From contig JADWOT020000001.1 of NCBI GenBank assembly GCA_036345935.2, positions 12,404,623 to 12,468,622 of the forward strand: a stretch of 64,000 nt of DNA, in the 5' to 3' direction. Position numbers and translations under genes: made by a program. The stretch is from Taenia hydatigena (taxonomy: Eukaryota > Platyhelminthes > Cestoda > Cyclophyllidea > Taeniidae). This document shows, one piece after another, positions 13,003 through 22,650 of the stretch (its first letter is position 1; every line of letters begins with the position of its first letter). The notes under the pieces are model-generated. The model was not told where the DNA came from. It searched no databases and worked only from the letters and a program-made list of their open reading frames with translations.

Positions 13003-13770
13003 GAATGCAAACTATGCTAATGCACTCCAAGAAACACACTTCTACGCGCTTACACTCAATTAGTTTTTGGAGTGATCGCCGATCGCACCATAGACGAAGT
13101 ATTCATTTCCACCACCGACGTCACTGTCCCTTCCTTTGGTATTACCCTATTCAATGGAGTGGTATGTGCTGTAATTATCACCAATCAAGTGCAGTGTAAA
13201 AGCATATAACATGATGGGGTAGAAACTGACCTTACGAAACAGCACAAATGTGTCACAAATCACGTAAGTGGTTTCCTAGTAAGGCCCGTATCCTATGAGC
13301 AGTTTCTGGTCTCATTTTTGTGCTGCAGTGTCTAAAATGCCAATCCGTTGTCAAACGTTCCCGCGCTTTTCTATTTCACCGTCAGCTGCCTCCATGCCTT
13401 GCTGGACCCTAAATCAGGTCTAATAGTGTTTAATGTACGTCGAGATGGACACATAACCTGTAGAAGAAGTAGCTAATCCAATCACTGCTCCTCTAGGTGC
13501 TCTACTCAATCCAAACGGGAAAAGAAATACGTCATTGTTGTATAAACACGAAACATTTTCTGCAAACGGAGATCTAACTGAACGTTACTGGCTATGCATT
13601 TGTGCTGCTGGGTTGAAACAAATTTGGGTTCGAGAGCGGCATCAAACAATACTGTTAATAAATGCAGTAAGATTTTGATCTTTCAGCTGCAACATTGCCG
13701 AAAGGCTGGTCCACTCCACTTTTTGCTCTGATTTCGAAAGCAGACTGGTCACTGGTGCGCGCACTGCCTG
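13003..13770 (+). repeat. Dispersed repeat copy B, left arm
   Basis: Diverged paralogue of copy A without the central 0.7-kb segment, in the same orientation and directly followed by the inner 53-bp minisatellite. The mirror is 21883-22650. Confidence 0.68.
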
Positions 13771-13794
13771 GTTCAGCGCTATTACGCTCGTTCA

Positions 13795-14330
13795 TCCAGA
13801 GAAGGAGCAAAAATCGCAGCCTCGTTTAGACCAATGCAACAAAATAGCCAAAAAAACGAAAATCACAGGCCCTTGCATAGCAATACAACAAAATTGCTTA
13901 GAGAAGGAGCAAAATCACATCCTTGTGTAGACAGGCACTACAAAATTGACTACAGAAGGAGAGAAAACCGCAGTCTCGTATAAACGAATACAACAAAGTT
14001 GTCCAGAGAAGGAACGAAAATCGCAGTCTCATGTAGACCAATGCAACAAAATTAACTGAAGAAAGAGTGAAAGTTGCAGCCTTTTTTAAACTAATGCAAC
14101 AAAATTGACTGCAGAATGAGTGGAAATTGCAATCTCGTGTAGATCACTGCAACGAAATCGCCCACACAAGGGGCAAAAATCGCAGTCACGTGCATATCAA
14201 TGCAACAAAATTGCCTACAGAAGGAGAGAAAGACGCAGTCTTTTCTAGACAAATGCAACAAAATTGACTGCAGAATGAGTGAAAATCGCAAACCCGTGTA
14301 AACAAATACAAAAAATAGCCCTCTGTCACG
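13795..14330. repeat. 53-bp minisatellite array, left arm inner
   Basis: About ten units with a core like CAACAAAATTGACTGCAGAA followed by GAGTGAAAATCGCAGTCTCG. The spacing is again 53 bp (13991 to 14044). Aligning the cores shows this is a diverged relative of the outer array family. Confidence 0.86.
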
Positions 14331-14468
14331 GATAATACTGCAGAAACGTCTAGAGTCAATTTACTGGCAAACACCTCACATGATTATGCATCTGTCGCTG
14401 TATCGCCTTCAAGATGCACTCAGCGGGTCGCTAGATTGAACAAATTCGAGAATTAGAGAGCATCCTTA

Positions 14469-14895
14469 TTAACTGCCTGTCGACTCATAATGCGATGGAA
14501 GTAAAATTGGGGAAATCGTACTTGAGAATACCGAATCCATGTTAAAATTGGCATTATCACATACACGAGTGTCGGACAAACTTAGATGTGAACAGAAAAC
14601 TTTATATCGTCTTATGCTGGAAATTCTATCCTCATCCTCATCAGTCATGTCATATTTATCACCATCTATTCTGCCATCTCTATCGCATCCACCGTTGTTG
14701 TCTACGTCGTATTTGCCTTCACCATACTTATCACGTCGAGCATCATCATCCTCATCCGGCGTTGGCGTTGGATTAGCCCTCCTCAAGAGGCACTTCCGAC
14801 TTCGTTTTGTCCTCCTTCTCCAGCGATGCAGCTTGCAGACCGACTGACATTAAGGCCAGTACGGTCATACTAATGCAGAATCGGGTGTTTGGCAT
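14469..14895 (-). pseudogene. Secreted acidic protein-like frame, interrupted (left arm)
   Basis: Mirror of 20758-21184. The signal-peptide piece is at 14773-14895 and the acidic piece at 14469-14786, in the neighbouring frame. It is identical to the right arm, including the frame break. The plus-strand frames through here are Ser-rich shadows of the Asp codons. Confidence 0.35.
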
Positions 14896-15194
14896 GGGTA
14901 GATGGAGCAAATGTTAATTTTCAGCAATCCTGTCTAGACTTTCAAGATTTGGCAATGACCTTCAACATCCATTATTCCAGCGCCACATGGACGCCGTCAA
15001 GATATGAGAGGATTGCGGTCATGCAGCAGAAGGGGAGGACGATGAGTTCAAAAAATAAAATGATCACTTCAAAGCAAGTTTTGCCTACATTTAAATTCTA
15101 ATTAACAAATGAGGTTGACTTAACAGTTTTTAATGTAAGGGGAGTAAAATAAGAAAAATGTTTTGGTGTTTGAGTGCACTGAACCTAGGCATTG

Positions 15195-15383
15195 ATTGGC
15201 TAATCCAACGACACCATCTATGCACACAAAAAACTGGTACAATTCGCTGTCATCATCTACTTTGTATCAATGCCCAATGAGAAGATGCCTGATGCAATTT
15301 TCCTTATTGCTATTGGCTGACACGTAAGCCATTGACAACTCAAACTTTGTCAGTGATAGTGATGGAAGATTTGTCTATAAATA
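15195..15383 (+). promoter_or_regulatory. H2B promoter, left arm
   Basis: TATAAATA at 15376-15383 sits 72 bases before the ATG. Upstream are CCAAT-type motifs at 15195-15199 (ATTGG), 15274-15278 (CCAAT) and 15312-15316 (ATTGG). Confidence 0.75.
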
Positions 15384-15454
15384 AATGTGGTGATGGCAGT
15401 CTCGAAGTGAATTTTGCTGAGCTTCACTGACTATTAAGAGCGGAGGAAGTTGTC

Positions 15455-15823
15455 ATGGCTCCTAAAGTAGTATCGGGCAAATCTGCAAGGAAAGCGTTGA
15501 AGGCGAAGGTGCCGAGGACGGACAAGGCAAAGAAGAGACGGAGGAAGGAGACCTTCGCCATCTACATCTACAAGGTGTTGCGCCAGGTGCGTGAGAACAT
15601 GGGCATCTCGTCGAAGGCGATGTCCATCATGAACTCCTTTATGAACGACGTCTTTGAGCGAATCGCTGCTGAGTCGAGCCGATTGGCGCGCTACAACAAG
15701 AAGTCGACAATCACGAGCAGAGAGATTCAGACTGCTGTGCGTCTGCTGCTGCCTGGTGAGTTGGCGAAGCACGCGGTGTCGGAGGGTACCAAGGCTGTGA
15801 CCAAGTACACCAGCTCAAAGTAG
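15455..15823 (+). CDS. H2B: Histone H2B (left arm copy)
   Basis: This encodes core histone H2B, the H2A dimer partner in the nucleosome, in 122 residues and a single exon. The basic tail (residues 1-31, KKRRRK at 26-31) leads into the histone fold with the family signatures [32 protein letters not shown] and the C-terminal helix ending AVTKYTSSK. The lysine corresponding to ubiquitinated Lys120 is residue 117. The ATG is the first in the frame and lies about 72 bases after a TATA box. Unusual points are RENMG at 46-50, where most animal H2Bs have HPDTG, and Arg instead of His before YNKKS. It is convergent with H2A (16761-17147) and identical to the right-arm copy. Confidence 0.97.
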   Translation: MAPKVVSGKSARKALKAKVPRTDKAKKRRRKETFAIYIYKVLRQVRENMGISSKAMSIMNSFMNDVFERIAAESSRLARYNKKSTITSREIQTAVRLLLPGELAKHAVSEGTKAVTKYTSSK

Positions 15824-16676
15824 ATGAGTTGGATGTAGAGTGCTGCTGGTTCCGCCGACTAGTTGCACTCTACTCCACGACCCTGTTGAGGGCCACCACC
15901 ACCACTACCACATTCATTTTTGATTGCTGTGGACAAAAATGTGCGTAGTTATTGCCGCTTTCTCCCTATGTCTAGTCCTCATTCTCATTGTCTGGGCGAT
16001 CTCGAAGTGCTAGTGTCGGTATCGGCTGCGGTCATCGCTAGATGTAGGCAGGGGAGGTCGAAGGAGGGGAATAGGAGATACAATGACTGATGTGAGGATG
16101 GCTATGAGGTTCAGCGCTAAGAGAAGGAATGAAATAAGCTTTGCACCAGATTGAGCGTTTCGAGTGCTTTCGATTCTCAGGGGTCTCACAAAAGGATTAT
16201 ACTATTGGATGGGCCGCAAGGCTGTGTTCTACATCAGTGGGTTGGGGACGTGCAAAATCATTGCATGAAATTTGGACGTGGTCAGGTGGGTCATCAAAGT
16301 CATTGTGGCGCAAACGTTCGTGGTTGGTATCCAATACAAATCTATTTATGGAGCCAATAGGCAGATGCATGGAACGACAATGAGGCAGCTGAAATAATGA
16401 CCAACACATTTAACCACTTTGTGTCCACTCTAGCCAACTGCAAAACAATGACTCTCCTCTCCGCCCACATATACAGACACATCCACCACACTAGAATTCC
16501 GCATCCTATTACTTTTCCAATACCCCACCACTCTCCAATGCTTCTCCAACCCGAAGAGTAAGGTACACCACTTCGCAACGACAAACACAAACACATTCAG
16601 AGGTCCCTGCACAAATATCAAGCAACCCTTCATTTGTCAGTAGCCTAGGCGAATAGCAAACAATCTTCTTTCCGGT
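15824..16676. other. Spacer between convergent H2B and H2A (left; mirror 18977-19829)
   Basis: Apart from the H2B stem-loop I see no gene. Short open frames here occur on both strands and have no recognisable motif. Confidence 0.7.
15879..15894 (+). promoter_or_regulatory. Histone-type 3' stem-loop, left H2B (one mismatch)
   Basis: GACCCTGTTGAGGGCC lies about 55 bases after the H2B stop. The stem has an A-C mismatch at its second pair and the loop is GTTG. I see no clear AAAGA-type downstream element, because the next bases are a CCA-rich run. This makes it a weaker signal than the H2A stem-loops. Confidence 0.7.
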
Positions 16677-16692
16677 GGCCCTCAAAAGGGCC
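16677..16692 (-). promoter_or_regulatory. Histone mRNA 3' stem-loop, left H2A
   Basis: On the gene strand this reads GGCCCTTTTGAGGGCC, a perfect 6-bp stem with a 4-base loop. It lies about 70 bases past the stop and is followed by a purine-rich GAAAGAAG element of the kind bound by U7 snRNP. This marks a replication-dependent, non-polyadenylated histone mRNA. Confidence 0.93.
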
Positions 16693-16760
16693 GTTGTCGT
16701 GTTCATGGTTGCAGCCGACTCGGCAAGTCAGTCCAGCGGTCAGTAAGGCACTCGGTCGAC

Positions 16761-17147
16761 CTACTCCTTACTGCCCACCGGCTTCTCCGTCTTCTTCGGT
16801 AGCAGCACCGCCTGAATGTTAGGCAGCACACCACCCTGCGCGATTGTCACACCACCCAACAACTTGTTCAACTCCTCATCGTTGCGGATGGCCAACTGTA
16901 GGTGACGAGGAATGATGCGCGTCTTCTTGTTGTCGCGCGCTGCATTACCCGCCAACTCCAACACCTCGGCAGCCAGGTATTCCAGCACAGCTGCCAGGTA
17001 GACCGGTGCTCCAGCACCCACACGCGCCGCGTAGTTGCCGCGACGCAACAGACGGTGCACTCGACCCACCGGGAACTGCAGGCCTGCCCGCGCCGACCTC
17101 GTCTTCGCTTTGGCTCGTGACTTGCCACCTTTGCCTCTTCCACTCAT
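16761..17147 (-). CDS. H2A: Histone H2A, Ala41 form (left arm copy)
   Basis: This is core histone H2A, 128 residues and intronless. The start at 17147 gives the canonical MSGRGKGG. A longer frame begins upstream, but its first 14 codons precede the family start and are rejected. The fold includes [16 protein letters not shown], the acidic-patch residues Glu56, Glu61, Glu64, Asp90, Glu91 and Glu92, and the PKKTE docking/ubiquitin-site region. The tail ends KPVGSKE and has no SQ motif, so this is not H2A.X. Residue 41 in the L1 loop is Ala (NYAARVG), where canonical H2A and the third copy in this window have Glu. A histone stem-loop lies downstream at 16677-16692. Confidence 0.97.
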   Translation of the reverse strand: MSGRGKGGKSRAKAKTRSARAGLQFPVGRVHRLLRRGNYAARVGAGAPVYLAAVLEYLAAEVLELAGNAARDNKKTRIIPRHLQLAIRNDEELNKLLGGVTIAQGGVLPNIQAVLLPKKTEKPVGSKE

Positions 17148-17233
17148 TCTTCTCTTCTCTTCTCGCCCTGTCGACACAATAAACAGCAAACCGATTGAAG
17201 CGTGATTCTGTCACGTGCCGGACTGCTCCCACC

Positions 17234-17340
17234 TTATAAACCACACTCATCACGCTGGGACACTCCTTATTGACCACAGAGCAGTCTGACCAGTTCGCAC
17301 ATCTCATTAGTTTGCCAGCGCCAATACCCTCTGCCATTGG
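17234..17340 (-). promoter_or_regulatory. H2A promoter, left arm
   Basis: TTATAAA (plus-strand reading) at 17234-17240 is the TATA box, 86 bases from the ATG. A CCAAT motif lies upstream at about 17336-17340. Confidence 0.75.
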
Positions 17341-17769
17341 TCGTCGACTAATCCTCCTGCTACACTGAACAGATGACTGCATCTCGCCTAACTGGGTTGC
17401 GTGCGAGGGAAGCCATGTTATTGCATTCAACTCTCACCTCAGATGACCCGCGACTTATCGATGTTGCATGCACTGTAATATCATGCACCCATACACCCTA
17501 AATCTCTAGCTACATGTGCCAGAAAAGGACAGAGTAAATAATGCAATGTGCAGGTAGCCTTCGTATACATCTAATTTACTTTGCGTTACATTCCTGACAT
17601 GTGTAGTTAGGTTTTCCTCGAGCTCCTTCTTAATTCTTGTTCTACTAATTGCCTATTTGTCAGCATTCCCTATTCACTATTACAAGTGCTTTTGCAGCAT
17701 CTACATAGTTATGCATTTAAGTGTACACGAGTGTGATGTCAGTGGACAGGGACACTGTTGGCCAAAATG

Positions 17770-17883
17770 ACGCCTTACCCAAAATTGATAGTGGTAGTAA
17801 AGTTGGTGCACGCAAAAAGATGAAAATGCTACAAATTATCAGTTGTTTGATATTTTGGACGTTGTGAAAAGTATTAAGGAAAG
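17770..17883. other. 114-bp unique spacer at the palindrome centre
   Basis: The mirrored match ends exactly at ...GCCAAAATG (17769) and resumes as CATTTTGGC... (17884). The 114 bases between are A-rich and not self-complementary over any length I can see. The 71-codon open frame across this region is a by-product of the palindrome and not a gene. Confidence 0.95.
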
Positions 17884-18312
17884 CATTTTGGCCAACAGTG
17901 TCCCTGTCCACTGACATCACACTCGTGTACACTTAAATGCATAACTATGTAGATGCTGCAAAAGCACTTGTAATAGTGAATAGGGAATGCTGACAAATAG
18001 GCAATTAGTAGAACAAGAATTAAGAAGGAGCTCGAGGAAAACCTAACTACACATGTCAGGAATGTAACGCAAAGTAAATTAGATGTATACGAAGGCTACC
18101 TGCACATTGCATTACTTACTCTGTCCTTTTCTGGCACATGTAGCTAGAGATTTAGGGTGTATGGGTGCATGATATTACAGTGCATGCAACATCGATAAGT
18201 CGCGGGTCATCTGAGGTGAGAGTTGAATGCAATAACATGGCTTCCCTCGCACGCAACCCAGTTAGGCGAGATGCAGTCATCTGTTCAGTGTAGCAGGAGG
18301 ATTAGTCGACGA

Positions 18313-18419
18313 CCAATGGCAGAGGGTATTGGCGCTGGCAAACTAATGAGATGTGCGAACTGGTCAGACTGCTCTGTGGTCAATAAGGAGTGTCCCAGCG
18401 TGATGAGTGTGGTTTATAA
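18313..18419 (+). promoter_or_regulatory. H2A promoter, right arm
   Basis: CCAAT at 18313-18317 and the TATA box TTTATAA at 18413-18419, with the ATG at 18506. The region 18210-18505 aligns with the third H2A promoter with many substitutions. Confidence 0.78.
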
Positions 18420-18505
18420 GGTGGGAGCAGTCCGGCACGTGACAGAATCACGCTTCAATCGGTTTGCTGTTTATTGTGTCGACAGGGCGAGAAGAGAAGA
18501 GAAGA

Positions 18506-18892
18506 ATGAGTGGAAGAGGCAAAGGTGGCAAGTCACGAGCCAAAGCGAAGACGAGGTCGGCGCGGGCAGGCCTGCAGTTCCCGGTGGGTCGAGTGCACCG
18601 TCTGTTGCGTCGCGGCAACTACGCGGCGCGTGTGGGTGCTGGAGCACCGGTCTACCTGGCAGCTGTGCTGGAATACCTGGCTGCCGAGGTGTTGGAGTTG
18701 GCGGGTAATGCAGCGCGCGACAACAAGAAGACGCGCATCATTCCTCGTCACCTACAGTTGGCCATCCGCAACGATGAGGAGTTGAACAAGTTGTTGGGTG
18801 GTGTGACAATCGCGCAGGGTGGTGTGCTGCCTAACATTCAGGCGGTGCTGCTACCGAAGAAGACGGAGAAGCCGGTGGGCAGTAAGGAGTAG
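18506..18892 (+). CDS. H2A: Histone H2A, Ala41 form (right arm copy)
   Basis: Mirror copy of 16761-17147 with an identical 128-residue product. The start is MSGRGKGG at 18506, 87 bases after the TATA box. It has Ala instead of Glu at residue 41 of the L1 loop, and the acidic patch is intact. The two H2A genes of the palindrome diverge from a shared 1.36-kb region that contains the centre. Bases 18644-18929 (3' part of the gene plus 3' UTR) are identical to 48137-48422 of the third H2A gene, while the first 138 coding bases differ at 6 positions and the flanks differ more. Confidence 0.97.
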   Translation: MSGRGKGGKSRAKAKTRSARAGLQFPVGRVHRLLRRGNYAARVGAGAPVYLAAVLEYLAAEVLELAGNAARDNKKTRIIPRHLQLAIRNDEELNKLLGGVTIAQGGVLPNIQAVLLPKKTEKPVGSKE

Positions 18893-18960
18893 GTCGACCG
18901 AGTGCCTTACTGACCGCTGGACTGACTTGCCGAGTCGGCTGCAACCATGAACACGACAAC

Positions 18961-18976
18961 GGCCCTTTTGAGGGCC
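18961..18976 (+). promoter_or_regulatory. Histone mRNA 3' stem-loop, right H2A
   Basis: GGCCCTTTTGAGGGCC, a 6-bp stem and 4-base loop, followed at 18981-18988 by GAAAGAAG (histone downstream element). Mirror of 16677-16692. Confidence 0.94.
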
Positions 18977-19758
18977 ACCGGAAAGAAGATTGTTTGCTAT
19001 TCGCCTAGGCTACTGACAAATGAAGGGTTGCTTGATATTTGTGCAGGGACCTCTGAATGTGTTTGTGTTTGTCGTTGCGAAGTGGTGTACCTTACTCTTC
19101 GGGTTGGAGAAGCATTGGAGAGTGGTGGGGTATTGGAAAAGTAATAGGATGCGGAATTCTAGTGTGGTGGATGTGTCTGTATATGTGGGCGGAGAGGAGA
19201 GTCATTGTTTTGCAGTTGGCTAGAGTGGACACAAAGTGGTTAAATGTGTTGGTCATTATTTCAGCTGCCTCATTGTCGTTCCATGCATCTGCCTATTGGC
19301 TCCATAAATAGATTTGTATTGGATACCAACCACGAACGTTTGCGCCACAATGACTTTGATGACCCACCTGACCACGTCCAAATTTCATGCAATGATTTTG
19401 CACGTCCCCAACCCACTGATGTAGAACACAGCCTTGCGGCCCATCCAATAGTATAATCCTTTTGTGAGACCCCTGAGAATCGAAAGCACTCGAAACGCTC
19501 AATCTGGTGCAAAGCTTATTTCATTCCTTCTCTTAGCGCTGAACCTCATAGCCATCCTCACATCAGTCATTGTATCTCCTATTCCCCTCCTTCGACCTCC
19601 CCTGCCTACATCTAGCGATGACCGCAGCCGATACCGACACTAGCACTTCGAGATCGCCCAGACAATGAGAATGAGGACTAGACATAGGGAGAAAGCGGCA
19701 ATAACTACGCACATTTTTGTCCACAGCAATCAAAAATGAATGTGGTAGTGGTGGTGGT

Positions 19759-19774
19759 GGCCCTCAACAGGGTC
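19759..19774 (-). promoter_or_regulatory. Histone-type 3' stem-loop, right H2B (one mismatch)
   Basis: Mirror of 15879-15894, with the same A-C mismatch in the stem and the same GTTG loop. Confidence 0.7.
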
Positions 19775-19829
19775 GTGGAGTAGAGTGCAACTAGTCGGCG
19801 GAACCAGCAGCACTCTACATCCAACTCAT

Positions 19830-20198
19830 CTACTTTGAGCTGGTGTACTTGGTCACAGCCTTGGTACCCTCCGACACCGCGTGCTTCGCCAACTCACCAG
19901 GCAGCAGCAGACGCACAGCAGTCTGAATCTCTCTGCTCGTGATTGTCGACTTCTTGTTGTAGCGCGCCAATCGGCTCGACTCAGCAGCGATTCGCTCAAA
20001 GACGTCGTTCATAAAGGAGTTCATGATGGACATCGCCTTCGACGAGATGCCCATGTTCTCACGCACCTGGCGCAACACCTTGTAGATGTAGATGGCGAAG
20101 GTCTCCTTCCTCCGTCTCTTCTTTGCCTTGTCCGTCCTCGGCACCTTCGCCTTCAACGCTTTCCTTGCAGATTTGCCCGATACTACTTTAGGAGCCAT
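19830..20198 (-). CDS. H2B: Histone H2B (right arm copy)
   Basis: Mirror copy of 15455-15823, identical at the protein level (122 residues, one exon). It carries the same RENMG substitution at residues 46-50 and the same intact C-terminal helix with the ubiquitin-site lysine at 117. It points towards the palindrome centre and converges on H2A at 18506-18892. The TATA box is at 20270-20277 and a stem-loop lies downstream at 19759-19774. Because both arms are identical here, the two genes would make one protein. If the palindrome is an assembly artefact they are one gene or two alleles. Confidence 0.96.
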   Translation of the reverse strand: MAPKVVSGKSARKALKAKVPRTDKAKKRRRKETFAIYIYKVLRQVRENMGISSKAMSIMNSFMNDVFERIAAESSRLARYNKKSTITSREIQTAVRLLLPGELAKHAVSEGTKAVTKYTSSK

Positions 20199-20269
20199 GA
20201 CAACTTCCTCCGCTCTTAATAGTCAGTGAAGCTCAGCAAAATTCACTTCGAGACTGCCATCACCACATT

Positions 20270-20458
20270 TATTTATAGACAAATCTTCCATCACTATCAC
20301 TGACAAAGTTTGAGTTGTCAATGGCTTACGTGTCAGCCAATAGCAATAAGGAAAATTGCATCAGGCATCTTCTCATTGGGCATTGATACAAAGTAGATGA
20401 TGACAGCGAATTGTACCAGTTTTTTGTGTGCATAGATGGTGTCGTTGGATTAGCCAAT
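20270..20458 (-). promoter_or_regulatory. H2B promoter, right arm
   Basis: Mirror of 15195-15383. TATTTATA on the plus strand at 20270-20277 is the TATA box, with the three CCAAT-type motifs beyond it. Confidence 0.75.
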
Positions 20459-20757
20459 CAATGCCTAGGTTCAGTGCACTCAAACACCAAAACATTTTTC
20501 TTATTTTACTCCCCTTACATTAAAAACTGTTAAGTCAACCTCATTTGTTAATTAGAATTTAAATGTAGGCAAAACTTGCTTTGAAGTGATCATTTTATTT
20601 TTTGAACTCATCGTCCTCCCCTTCTGCTGCATGACCGCAATCCTCTCATATCTTGACGGCGTCCATGTGGCGCTGGAATAATGGATGTTGAAGGTCATTG
20701 CCAAATCTTGAAAGTCTAGACAGGATTGCTGAAAATTAACATTTGCTCCATCTACCC

Positions 20758-21184
20758 ATGCCAAACACCCGATTCTGCATTAGTATGACCGTACTGGCCT
20801 TAATGTCAGTCGGTCTGCAAGCTGCATCGCTGGAGAAGGAGGACAAAACGAAGTCGGAAGTGCCTCTTGAGGAGGGCTAATCCAACGCCAACGCCGGATG
20901 AGGATGATGATGCTCGACGTGATAAGTATGGTGAAGGCAAATACGACGTAGACAACAACGGTGGATGCGATAGAGATGGCAGAATAGATGGTGATAAATA
21001 TGACATGACTGATGAGGATGAGGATAGAATTTCCAGCATAAGACGATATAAAGTTTTCTGTTCACATCTAAGTTTGTCCGACACTCGTGTATGTGATAAT
21101 GCCAATTTTAACATGGATTCGGTATTCTCAAGTACGATTTCCCCAATTTTACTTCCATCGCATTATGAGTCGACAGGCAGTTAA
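20758..21184 (+). pseudogene. Secreted acidic protein-like frame, interrupted (right arm)
   Basis: A 40-codon frame starts at 20758 with a convincing signal peptide (MPNTR, then hydrophobic CISMTVLALMSVGLQA, with cleavage likely near QA/AS). It continues charged (LEKEDKTKSEV) and stops at 20878. An overlapping frame, shifted by +1 and open from 20867 to 21184, is strikingly acidic: PDEDDD, then D-rich stretches resembling calcium-binding D-x-D-x-D-G loops, then TDEDEDR. The two pieces would make a plausible small secreted acidic protein if joined by a one-base change or a splice I cannot see. The family is not recognised. The same interruption is in both arms. Confidence 0.35.
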
Positions 21185-21322
21185 TAAGGATGCTCTCTAA
21201 TTCTCGAATTTGTTCAATCTAGCGACCCGCTGAGTGCATCTTGAAGGCGATACAGCGACAGATGCATAATCATGTGAGGTGTTTGCCAGTAAATTGACTC
21301 TAGACGTTTCTGCAGTATTATC

Positions 21323-21858
21323 CGTGACAGAGGGCTATTTTTTGTATTTGTTTACACGGGTTTGCGATTTTCACTCATTCTGCAGTCAATTTTGTTGCAT
21401 TTGTCTAGAAAAGACTGCGTCTTTCTCTCCTTCTGTAGGCAATTTTGTTGCATTGATATGCACGTGACTGCGATTTTTGCCCCTTGTGTGGGCGATTTCG
21501 TTGCAGTGATCTACACGAGATTGCAATTTCCACTCATTCTGCAGTCAATTTTGTTGCATTAGTTTAAAAAAGGCTGCAACTTTCACTCTTTCTTCAGTTA
21601 ATTTTGTTGCATTGGTCTACATGAGACTGCGATTTTCGTTCCTTCTCTGGACAACTTTGTTGTATTCGTTTATACGAGACTGCGGTTTTCTCTCCTTCTG
21701 TAGTCAATTTTGTAGTGCCTGTCTACACAAGGATGTGATTTTGCTCCTTCTCTAAGCAATTTTGTTGTATTGCTATGCAAGGGCCTGTGATTTTCGTTTT
21801 TTTGGCTATTTTGTTGCATTGGTCTAAACGAGGCTGCGATTTTTGCTCCTTCTCTGGA
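21323..21858. repeat. 53-bp minisatellite array, right arm inner
   Basis: Mirror of 13795-14330 with the same unit number. Unlike the outer arrays, this pair has not changed length between the arms. Confidence 0.86.
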
Positions 21859-21882
21859 TGAACGAGCGTAATAGCGCTGAAC

Positions 21883-22650
21883 CAGGCAGTGCGCGCACCA
21901 GTGACCAGTCTGCTTTCGAAATCAGAGCAAAAAGTGGAGTGGACCAGCCTTTCGGCAATGTTGCAGCTGAAAGATCAAAATCTTACTGCATTTATTAACA
22001 GTATTGTTTGATGCCGCTCTCGAACCCAAATTTGTTTCAACCCAGCAGCACAAATGCATAGCCAGTAACGTTCAGTTAGATCTCCGTTTGCAGAAAATGT
22101 TTCGTGTTTATACAACAATGACGTATTTCTTTTCCCGTTTGGATTGAGTAGAGCACCTAGAGGAGCAGTGATTGGATTAGCTACTTCTTCTACAGGTTAT
22201 GTGTCCATCTCGACGTACATTAAACACTATTAGACCTGATTTAGGGTCCAGCAAGGCATGGAGGCAGCTGACGGTGAAATAGAAAAGCGCGGGAACGTTT
22301 GATAACGGATTGGCATTTTAGACACTGCAGCACAAAAATGAGACCAGAAACTGCTCATAGGATACGGGCCTTACTAGGAAACCACTTACGTGATTTGTGA
22401 CACATTTGTGCTGTTTCGTAAGGTCAGTTTCTACCCCATCATGTTATATGCTTTTACACTGCACTTGATTGGTGATAATTACAGCACATACCACTCCATT
22501 GAATAGGGTAATACCAAAGGAAGGGACAGTGACGTCGGTGGTGGAAATGAATACTTCGTCTATGGTGCGATCGGCGATCACTCCAAAAACTAATTGAGTG
22601 TAAGCGCGTAGAAGTGTGTTTCTTGGAGTGCATTAGCATAGTTTGCATTC
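21883..22650 (-). repeat. Dispersed repeat copy B, right arm
   Basis: Mirror of 13003-13770, nearly identical. Confidence 0.67.

Larger units (their letters stand above)
1..17769. repeat. Left arm of giant inverted repeat (truncated by window edge)
   Basis: The reverse complement of this whole stretch reappears at 17884-35840. The match is visible as mirrored genes, repeats and intergenic text. H2B, H2A and all sequence from about 9.9 to 17.77 kb are nearly letter-perfect. Base 1 is already inside the repeat and pairs with 35840, so the arm continues left of the window. Differences seen are scattered substitutions, a 101-bp deletion near 5254, a 50-bp segment found only here (9066-9115), and fewer 53-bp units at 0.44-0.87 kb. 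It could be a real chromosomal palindrome or an assembly join of two haplotypes head to head. Confidence 0.97.

Noticed and set aside
13795..14330. Regularly spaced repeats resembling a CRISPR array
   Set aside because: Units are contiguous 53-bp tandem repeats with no unique spacers, in a eukaryotic context without cas genes.
16945..17430. 161-codon frame overlapping H2A (also 18223-18708 and 47881-48201)
   Set aside because: Alternate frame of the conserved H2A gene; it includes promoter sequence and has no family match.
17717..17932. 71-codon frame spanning the palindrome centre
   Set aside because: Its two ends are complementary to each other because of the palindrome, and it has no protein-like content.
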